This document shows positions 56,440-64,000 of a stretch of DNA of 64,000 bases, piece by piece (position 1 is the first letter of the stretch; every line of letters starts with the position of its first letter). Under the pieces are notes generated by a model that saw nothing but the letters and a program-made list of their open reading frames with translations, did no database searches and was not told where the DNA came from. Source of the stretch: Corythucha ciliata (taxonomy: Eukaryota; Arthropoda; Insecta; Hemiptera; Tingidae); contig CM075939.1 of NCBI GenBank assembly GCA_038030265.1, forward strand, positions 51,131,253-51,195,252. Reading direction: 5' to 3'. The translations under genes and the position numbers were made by a program.

Positions 56440-57356
56440 ATTTCGATTTGATTTAGCTTTTCCGGTTGAATTGTAAATAACGGAAAAATTAGAGCAGTAA
56501 ATAAAAACCGTTTAATCACTTTATATGTTTATTTATATTTGATGTTATTTCGATCAATAATTTCGGATTGGTAGCGCGGTTTCAGAAAAAATACAGGCAG
56601 TGAAAAATAACATGTTTTCCAGGTCATGTCATGGAGAGTCAACAGTATATGCCAATTTGTCACATTTGGAGGATATTTACATCCCTTAACTCAAAGTTAG
56701 CGCTAATTAATTAGTAAAATTTTGACTTGAAGTGATAAAAATAAATATGTTCGAAAGGCAGTGTTCATGGGACATATATGTCCAATCGTCCTCAAAGGGT
56801 TAAACTCAAGAACTTTACTTTGTATCGGCTGTTGGACGCTTACACGGTTACTGTCATTGAAACCAACCTAGTTTTTGTCCAAACTTAATAGTATGCGGAA
56901 GACCGAAGATGCTTCCGGGTTAGAAGGCATATAAATTGTCAAATGATTTAAAACGTGCTCCTTTAATCTGGAGGAAAGAAGGGGAGGGGGGGGGGCTTTC
57001 CACGATATTAAAAGGCAATTCAGTTCGCATCCTGAATAGAGGATTATGTGGGTGGGACGGGGGAGCGGGTACAGTCATTTCTTAGAGTGCCTCTGAAAAT
57101 AGTGTTTTGTTGTTCACGGCCATAAAAGTAATATTGTTCGCTAAAGGGATTATTTTGGTTAAACGGTCAAACAGGTAAAAGGGTCTATTCTTTTAATTTG
57201 CAATTTCCAGGCTGGAAACCAACTTTCTTTTGTGGTGGAGTGGAGGGGGGTAACCTAATTGTTGTGGATTCTTCGTGGGTGGAGCGTTGAAATAAAAAAA
57301 AGATGAAAGAATAAACCAGAAGCTGAGAAATAAAACAGTTTATTCGGTTGACTCAC
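56440..57356. other. No gene; piggyBac-like right end
   Basis: CATGGGACATATATGTCC followed by AATCGTCCTCAAAGGGTTAA (about 56768-56807). Read inward from TTAA this gives CCCTTTGAGGACGATT, a piggyBac-like tip with its TTAA target. It resembles the tips at 50.25 and 50.97 kb. Otherwise AT-rich with a G-run at about 56984-56996. Confidence 0.5.
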
Positions 57357-57918
57357 CTTTTATAAAATCAACCGCCATTTCAAGGCCGTAGGTGTCTTTG
57401 TCACAATCGTCTAGTATGTGTGCTCCAACTTTGAAATAGCGAAGGCGACGGTTGATATTGTCCAACGTGTACAGCATTGTCTCAACGGCTTGAATCCCAC
57501 CCTGAGGCATAATGGGACCACAGGTGATGGTGTCCTCACGCTCGTGGACCATCATCAAACCGCCGAGAATGAGATCTCCGGAAAGTTCGACTTCACGTTT
57601 CACCGGCCACGGTGGGTCAGGTAGTGGCGCCTCGTCGACAATCGAGTTCCAGACTTGAAGGGCGGGACCGTGAACATTGCCGTCGTGCTTTCGCCTCGGT
57701 TGGTGATTACGGTGATGATGTTGGTGGTGGTGATGACCATGGCGTCCGTTGTTGTTGTCGTCGCCATCGCCGTGATTGACGGCAGTGACGTTGTTCACAT
57801 AATTGACTAAGTTGGTCTGATGATGTCGAAGCTTCGGGTGGTGCCTGTGCTGGTGGCTCGATTCGAGTGTGGCTCCAGACAGAAGAGCCACTGTCATACA
57901 GATTATGGCTTTTTTCAT
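57357..57918 (-). CDS. Metabotropic glutamate receptor-like, exon A (start exon with signal peptide)
   Basis: From ATG 57918 it reads MKKAIICMTVALLSGATLES, a signal peptide (KK, then a hydrophobic core). A His-rich stretch follows (GHHHHQHHHRNHQ), then the start of the class C GPCR ligand-binding Venus-flytrap domain: WPVK, GDLILGGLMMVHERED, CGPIMPQGGIQAVETMLYTL, GAHILDDCDKDTYGLEMAVD. It ends at a donor AAAG|GTGAGT (57357). Receptors of this family sense glutamate or a related ligand outside the cell and signal through G proteins. The LMMVHERED/CGPIMPQGG wording suggests the insect mangetout-like branch, but this is from memory. No later exon lies in the window towards lower coordinates. Confidence 0.85.
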
Positions 57919-60266
57919 CGCATCACCACTCCTCCAGAGTCTGCTCTTGGATCACAGCTAATAGCTTTCCCTCGCCCTTTTTTCATCATTCCAACCTTCG
58001 AGTGGCCAATAGTTTTAATCTCATGCGCGTTCTTTGCCGAAACAGATTCACCTTTTAAGCACGATTCCTCCCTCAAACATTATCGACTTGAACCATTTAA
58101 ATATGTCAAATAAAAAATTAATTTAAGACAGAAAAAAAACAGTGTTTTCCTTCATTTTTGCTAAACTAGCAGAAAAAAATGAATGAAATTACGATGCGAA
58201 TCAGAAGCCTTTCATTTAGAGTCGGCGGTTTTTTTTCACGTCCTGTATAGGAAGCCGAAATCCTCAAGCTTCACGCGAGCTACTGAACGAAAAAGGGGGT
58301 GACTGGAGAGTGAAGTTTGGGGAGGTGTGATGAGGGTGGTAGTAACTGAAGAGGTTGGATGGTGCTTAAGGTTGTGAGGGGGTGGGGTGTAGTGACAGGG
58401 GGGAAGTAGATGATACGAAAACCCACCCCTCATTAAGTGGCTCTATAAAAAATTGGTTGAGAAGGCTCGGGGGAAAAAGAGTCGGTGACTCGTTGGAAAT
58501 TAAGTACTAAATATCACGACGTGACTGATGGGAAAGACAAACAGGTTCTTATTTTTCACCCTTTAGACAGCTAATAGGCTAAAACAAGGGGAAAAGCAGG
58601 GCATTATCCTAATCAGACTGTAATTTCATGGTTTTTCCTTTTTTCCAGTGTAAAATATGTGTACAATACAGGGTTCAAACGTGTATTTTTGTGGTTATTT
58701 ATACTAGAAAATAATACTATTTGAACTCAGAACTGTATCATTGATTACAACTCAAACTATCATTCCTTTTCCTGCCATGACATTTCCGCCCCCCCCCCCT
58801 TCCTCCAAAGTGTGACTACTAAACAAGAAATAAGGAGAAGCACACTTGTTTGTAATAAAAACCTTTTCTTAAAGGAAGACTAACGGTAGCATTCCGCTCG
58901 TAATCTTGATAGCTGAGTCGTGATTGTTGAAAAAGGGGGGGGGGGGAGGGTTTGTTTGCTCACGTTTTGTTCAGACTGTTAAAGCAGTCGTTTGAGGTGT
59001 CAACCTTGTTATTCCAAAGTGAAAAAAAAAAAAACCTCGCGCTTTCAAACGCTAAAATTAAATAATGTTTCAATCAATAACCACGAATTGAAAAGCGTCG
59101 GCAAGCATGACGGTGTTTGCTTATAGACAATTATTTCATATTTTATCAAAATGTAACCACAATTTCCAGTTGGTTAAGCAATTTCCGTTGAAGAAAATGA
59201 AGTGAAATTTGTTTATACTGTCTTTGTCAGTCATAGTTATTGTTATAAAAGAAGGAGTCTTGCTACGACGGCAACGATGATGGTAAGGGGGGGGGGGTGA
59301 TGTTCGAAAGTGCTTCGGCTTCTGACGTGTGGCTTACAGGTGTTCATATCCTCGTTGAAAGGCGAAGCAAGTTTTCTTTGATCTCTTTTCCGGGTTGAGC
59401 ATTTTCCTTAGAACTTCTATTTTCCCACACTTACAGCGTTTTCTCAAGCCGCGGATGCCAACTCTTGCGAATATTTCCAATGTATTGGTTTGGTTTTCAC
59501 AAAGTTACTAGCAAAAAACCCCGCGACTTGACAGTTGTTTTGGTTGAGGGGGAGGAAGTGTTTTGTACCGCGGTTGAACATGGCGTGACCTCGAACGTTT
59601 CGCCGGAAAAGATACAAAATAAAAATAACACTACCACCTCTGGATATTGTCACGGGGGCCATAAAACAGTCGAAAAGGAGACTGTGTAAGCATTTTCGTT
59701 CTCTCGCCCTTTTATCTAGTGTTGTCTTCACAGAGGTGTCCTTAAGGACTGGAATAGTGACACACCAGCGTTTTCAAGTAATGGGTGGTGAGGGATGGTG
59801 TTAAATAGTAAAATTAATAAAACAACTATATTAATTAGACGAAATCACGCTTCATTTGTTTACTATAAGTAAATATTAGCTTTAATGCCATTGTATTGTG
59901 TGGTTGTAACAATGGAAATGAGACGTGCGATAATTAATTATTTGGTCGAATTACGCGACGACAGTTTGAACAACTTTATAGCACTATGATGACAGGGTAG
60001 AAAGACAGTTTAGTTCAGTTCGTTTGAAACTGAGTAATAGGAGCAGCACTCGACTCACGTGGGGCTTTATCGACCATCGGGGGTGTTTTCCACCCCGCTA
60101 GACTGTGCCTCTATGAAGAGGTTCAATGGTTAAGTTAACATGGCTCACCTACAGATTTCAGCAAAGTGTCATTCTCTTATGTTTCGCTATCAAACCATTA
60201 AAGAAGTGATCTCGTTCTTTGAATTAGTGGAGAAAAATTATGAAAGTCGTAATTTTTCAAGCTTAC
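57919..60266. other. Intron/inter-exon sequence between receptor exons
   Basis: Contains pyrimidine-rich stretches, G-runs near 58937 and 59287, a C-run near 58791, and an A-run near 59023. If exon A is an alternative first exon, its promoter should lie at about 57920-58500. No other coding segment was recognised. Confidence 0.5.
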
Positions 60267-60687
60267 CTTTTATGAAATCGACGGCCATTTCAAGCCCATA
60301 AGTGTCTTTATCACAGTCATCTAATATATGAGCGCCCAGACTAAAATCCCAGTGTTTACTGTTGACAATGTCCAGCGTGTAGAGCATCGTTTCAACCGCC
60401 TGTATGCCACCCTGAGGCATAATCGGTCCACAGGTGACGGTGTCTTCACGCTCGTGGACCATCATCAACCCTCCGAGAATCAAATCGCCGTGAACTTCGG
60501 CGGCAATTTTCACCGGCCACTGGTCCGCGTCATGAGGTGGTGCTAGTAGAGTGGTTGAAATTGTCGTTGACGAAGGCACCGGATAGTGGACAGTTGGTGA
60601 GAACTCGGGGTGGAGGAGCGTGGAGGGCTCGACGATTGTACTGTTTTTTTCAGCGACGGCTCCCTGTAGGGTTGTCTCTTCACCGCT
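60267..60687 (-). CDS. Metabotropic glutamate receptor-like, exon B (internal)
   Basis: Open from an acceptor (T-run, CATGAATAG at about 60710-60688) to a donor AAAG|GTAAGC at 60267. It reads SGEETTLQGAVAEKNSTIVE and a Ser/Thr/Pro-rich linker, then WPVK, GDLILGGLMMVHERED, CGPIMPQGGIQAVETMLYTL and GAHILDDCDKDTYGLEMAVD. Over the shared 85 residues about 70 are identical to exon A, with the same end phase (codon split AAA G|). Differences cluster just before GAHILDDC (IVNSKHWDFSL against NINRRLRYFKV) and before GDLIL. It has no start codon of its own, so an upstream exon is expected at higher coordinates. It is either an alternative to exon A or part of a duplicated gene. Confidence 0.82.
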
Positions 60688-60719
60688 CTATTCATGAAAA
60701 AAAAAAAAGTCGTTCAACA

Positions 60720-61036
60720 AATTTAAATTAATTACCATCACGTTAATCAAAATTATACCATCAGTATCTCATTTTCAGCATCAACCCGAGATGAATTCGT
60801 GAGTGGCAAGGTGATCCAATCGTTAGAATAATTCGAAGGATTTGACAGTGTCATTAACGGAGAGAGACTCATTAGCAAGCTGCTAGGCAATAGCCACCAT
60901 AGCCCGCCCATTTCAATTTGATTATCACATCTGAAACAAGAGCAATGAAAAGCCGCTTACATTGGATATTGCTGAGTTTAATATAAAATACGGGTTTTTA
61001 TGTGATTGAGGGCCCAGGTTTCAATGTATGTTGGAA
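60720..61036. other. No gene recognised
   Basis: AT-rich sequence upstream of exon B. The next upstream receptor exon was not recognised here. Confidence 0.45.
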
Positions 61037-61255
61037 TTAAATCTATTTTAGATAGATATGATGAATAATTCTGTCGCCGGCATTTTTTAATTAATAAAAT
61101 AATTAAACTGATGTTATCCGGACGACGATGGAAGGGCATAGCCCAACCCGATTCGATTTTCGAGAAAAATTGGCTCCCCGGTGGGATTTGAACCCGCAAC
61201 CTCTGGATTACTAGTCCAGCACACTGCCTATTTGCGTCACGCTGACTCCTTTGGG
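61037..61255 (-). mobile_element. tRNA-derived SINE
   Basis: On the minus strand the head (61250-61171) resembles a tRNA. It has a D-arm/A-box-like GTCAGCGTGACGCAAATAGG, an anticodon arm CTGGACTAGTAATCCAG (loop anticodon AGT), and a T-arm/B box GGTTCAAATCC, ending in GGGGAGCC. The 5' acceptor strand does not pair with the 3' strand, so it is not a working tRNA. The body continues to about 61037 (GGATAACATCAGTTTAATTA ... ATTATTCATCATA). A second body copy lies at 61866-61987. Confidence 0.85.
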
Positions 61256-61865
61256 AGTCGTACTCCGAGGGATAAGCTAAGCCGAACCCCACCCAGGGCC
61301 ATTGTTTCTCAAAACTCTAGGCCATAGAATAATTACTGTACTAACGTACAGAAGGGGCACTCTCAATAATTGTTGGGGGTATGTGACGACAAGTTGATAG
61401 GTTTCTTCTCGCGCGGGGCTGTTATTATTGAGTCAGGTTATGTTAGGACACCCCTCCCTTCTGGGCAATAACACCCCCTTCCCAAAGCTCCTTTATAATT
61501 TCGGGTTTTTCTTTATTTTTGCATTCTAAATTCCCAGCACTTTGGCCTCTGTGCATAGTAACCTTGAATACTCGATTTTCGTAGCCACAAAATTGACAAA
61601 ATGGCAAGAAAAAGCGAGGAAATAGTCGAGAAACAAAAAAAGTCTCGTGAAAAGTCTCCAAGTACTTTTTGAAAATAAATGGTCGACGTCTATTTTAAAA
61701 CAGCAGCAAACAAACAAAAATGTGTTTTTATTAACAATGTTAACGTTGGTATGAGTCTAACGGCGAACTTCCCCCCAAATGATTCTTCCCGTCCCGCCTT
61801 GAGTGTCACCCCCCTGCTCTAGGCGTTTCTCCTGATCGCTAAACCACGCCAAATTTTATCTTATC
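61256..61865. other. No gene recognised
   Basis: Short frames only, including one with a Phe/Cys-rich start near 61700 on the minus strand with no known domain. Confidence 0.45.
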
Positions 61866-61987
61866 TAGATGTTGTTAAATAGATAATATGATGAATAATT
61901 CTGTCTCCGGCATAATAAAATTCCCGGAACCGGTATTAATAAAATAATTAAACTGATGTTATCCGGACGACGATTGAAGGGCATATA
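61866..61987 (-). mobile_element. SINE body copy, lacking the tRNA head
   Basis: Matches the body of the SINE at 61037-61140 (GATGAATAATTCTGTC, AAACTGATGTTATCCGGACG, GAAGGGCAT) with a short insertion (AATTCCCGGAACCGGTATTA). It is truncated where the head should begin and abuts the env fragment. Confidence 0.85.
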
Positions 61988-62615
61988 AAATCCCTTCGGT
62001 AAAAATAAAACGATACAAGAAACTAAATATCGATGTAGAAGAAAAAGAATATCGAATAGAACTAATTACCAATCAACAGCAGACGCTCGTAGCCCAACAA
62101 AATTTGTTAAAGTCCCACGTAGAGTACGCTCAAGATAAGCTAAACCATATCGTTTCTAATACCGCCCACTCCAACAGAAAAAAAAAGAGGCCTATTCAAT
62201 GCTTTAGGAACCGCGATCTCCTGGATCACGGGAAATTTAGATGCCGACGACAAAAAACAGTATGACGAATTAATTCATAAGCTTGAAATAAATAACCTCC
62301 ATCTTGAACATAATGTTGAGAACGAGCTATCTGTAAATAAAAAACTTATCGACTCTTTTAATAAAGATATTTTAGCCATTAGGAATAATAATGTAAAAAT
62401 TAAGAAAATCCTAGATTCCAACTTAGGCAGTGTAGTTGAAAATAATCAACATTTTATGCTTTTATACCTAACCATCGTTTTGCTAACACTTAAAATTAAT
62501 GATATTGATACGTCTATAGAATTTTGTAGATTGAATATAATACACCATAGCATAATCTCTGAACAAGAACTACTAAACATTCAAGAAAATAACCGTCAAA
62601 TTAAAATAATTTCCA
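61988..62615 (+). pseudogene. Endogenous retrovirus-type env (baculovirus F-like) fragment, broken
   Basis: Coding on the plus strand for about 200 residues, cut by the assembly gap. The layout is that of insect errantivirus (gypsy-group) Env and baculovirus F fusion proteins. It has an Asp/Glu/Gln-rich upstream part, a basic protease-cleavage-type motif, then a hydrophobic glycine-containing fusion-peptide-like segment and a long helical heptad-like region. The cleavage motif and the following segment lie in different frames, with the change at a run of nine A bases (62178-62186), so the copy is disrupted as assembled. The upstream (surface) part is missing, and SINE sequence abuts it. The family assignment rests on layout. 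Confidence 0.65.
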
Positions 62616-63115
62616 NNNNNNNNNNNNNNNNNNNNNNNNNNNNNNNNNNNNNNNNNNNNNNNNNNNNNNNNNNNNNNNNNNNNNNNNNNNNNNNNNNNNN
62701 NNNNNNNNNNNNNNNNNNNNNNNNNNNNNNNNNNNNNNNNNNNNNNNNNNNNNNNNNNNNNNNNNNNNNNNNNNNNNNNNNNNNNNNNNNNNNNNNNNNN
62801 NNNNNNNNNNNNNNNNNNNNNNNNNNNNNNNNNNNNNNNNNNNNNNNNNNNNNNNNNNNNNNNNNNNNNNNNNNNNNNNNNNNNNNNNNNNNNNNNNNNN
62901 NNNNNNNNNNNNNNNNNNNNNNNNNNNNNNNNNNNNNNNNNNNNNNNNNNNNNNNNNNNNNNNNNNNNNNNNNNNNNNNNNNNNNNNNNNNNNNNNNNNN
63001 NNNNNNNNNNNNNNNNNNNNNNNNNNNNNNNNNNNNNNNNNNNNNNNNNNNNNNNNNNNNNNNNNNNNNNNNNNNNNNNNNNNNNNNNNNNNNNNNNNNN
63101 NNNNNNNNNNNNNNN
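62616..63115. other. Assembly gap, exactly 500 N
   Basis: 500 unknown bases, a placeholder length. Sequence on either side may not be truly adjacent. Confidence 0.99.
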
Positions 63116-63116
63116 A

Positions 63117-64000
63117 CACACCTAACCACACCTAACCACACCTAACCACACCTAACCACACCTAACCACACCTAACCACACCTAACCACACCTAACCACA
63201 CCTAACCACACCTAACCACACCTAACCACACCTAACCACACCTAACCACACCTAACCACACCTAACCACACCTAACCACACCTAACCACACCTAACCACA
63301 CCTAACCACACCTAACCACACCTAACCACACCTAACCACACCTAACCACACCTAACCACACCTAACCACACCTAACCACACCTAACCACACCTAACCACA
63401 CCTAACCACACCTAACCACACCTAACCACACCTAACCACACCTAACCACACCTAACCACACCTAACCACACCTAACCACACCTAACCACACCTAACCACA
63501 CCTAACCACACCTAACCACACCTAACCACACCTAACCACACCTAACCACACCTAACCACACCTAACCACACCTAACCACACCTAACCACACCTAACCACA
63601 CCTAACCACACCTAACCACACCTAACCACACCTAACCACACCTAACCACACCTAACCACACCTAACCACACCTAACCACACCTAACCACACCTAACCACA
63701 CCTAACCACACCTAACCACACCTAACCACACCTAACCACACCTAACCACACCTAACCACACCTAACCACACCTAACCACACCTAACCACACCTAACCACA
63801 CCTAACCACACCTAACCACACCTAACCACACCTAACCACACCTAACCACACCTAACCACACCTAACCACACCTAACCACACCTAACCACACCTAACCACA
63901 CCTAACCACACCTAACCACACCTAACCACACCTAACCACACCTAACCACACCTAACCACACCTAACCACACCTAACCACACCTAACCACACCTAACCACA
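63117..64000. repeat. 10-bp satellite CCTAACCACA, telomere-like
   Basis: 88 perfect copies of CCTAACCACA from 63121 to the window end. The minus strand reads TGTGGTTAGG, which contains the insect telomere pentamer TTAGG plus five bases. No variant copies occur. The C-rich strand is on plus, the orientation expected at the left end of a chromosome lying to the right. Confidence 0.95.

Noticed and set aside
61171..61250. Functional tRNA (anticodon AGT)
   Set aside because: The acceptor strands do not pair, and the sequence continues into a repeated body, so it is a SINE head.
62456..63145. Frames that cross the N gap
   Set aside because: Unknown residues cannot support a coding call. Only the part before 62616 is used.

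Overview
This is an arthropod (most likely insect) nuclear genome window, dense in transposable elements and poor in host genes. Evidence for a eukaryote: intron-bearing coding segments with canonical GT/AG sites, BEL/Pao, PIF/Harbinger, Penelope-like, hAT, CR1/Jockey-like and RNase-H-bearing non-LTR elements, a tRNA-derived SINE, a retroviral-type env fragment, and a class C GPCR (metabotropic glutamate receptor-like) exon pair. A 500-N scaffold gap is followed by an array whose 10-mer contains the insect telomere pentamer TTAGG on the minus strand. The species cannot be named from this sequence.

Layout. 1-2271: 3' part of an intact BEL/Pao polyprotein. 2272-6426: no gene; decayed tandem repeats and foldbacks. 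6427-about 13.5 kb: a PIF/Harbinger transposon in which a MADF-BESS gene runs antisense to the two-exon transposase, each overlapping the other's intron. That intron was invaded by a 3.4-kb hAT-type element (9745-13151, 8-bp target duplication), which was itself invaded by a TTAA-flanked piggyBac-like element (12105-12987). 14.2-18.0 kb: a MITE, a nested pair of hAT-type elements, and tandem Harbinger ends. 19.4-24.7 kb: a dead reverse-transcriptase relic and a frameshifted non-LTR element with RNase H. 24.7-34.2 kb: no genes; a long degenerate repeat array and a palindromic MITE. 34221-37927: a near-perfect 3.7-kb palindrome with eight 162-bp units per arm and a 9-bp target duplication (foldback element). 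38-47 kb: another nest, with an inverted-repeat outer element containing a 5.4-kb hAT-type element (40697-46124), containing degenerate arrays and a Penelope-like fragment. 47.4-49.2 kb: broken hAT transposase. 51.7 kb: THAP-domain ORF. 52.4-56.4 kb: minus-strand CR1/Jockey-like element. 57.3-60.7 kb: two homologous minus-strand exons of a metabotropic glutamate receptor-like gene, the only likely host gene. 61-62.6 kb: SINE copies and a broken env fragment. 62616-63115: gap. 63117-64000: 10-bp satellite.

The most unusual theme is that several non-autonomous elements with hAT-like ends (5'-CA(G/T)GGGCG or CAGTGGCG-type tips, 8-bp duplications, a G-run just inside) carry kilobases of very degenerate 20-30-bp tandem repeats instead of a transposase. 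At least three can be bounded exactly from their target duplications, and similar arrays occur unbounded elsewhere in the window. This looks like a class of minisatellite-carrying transposons. Its function, if any, is unknown.
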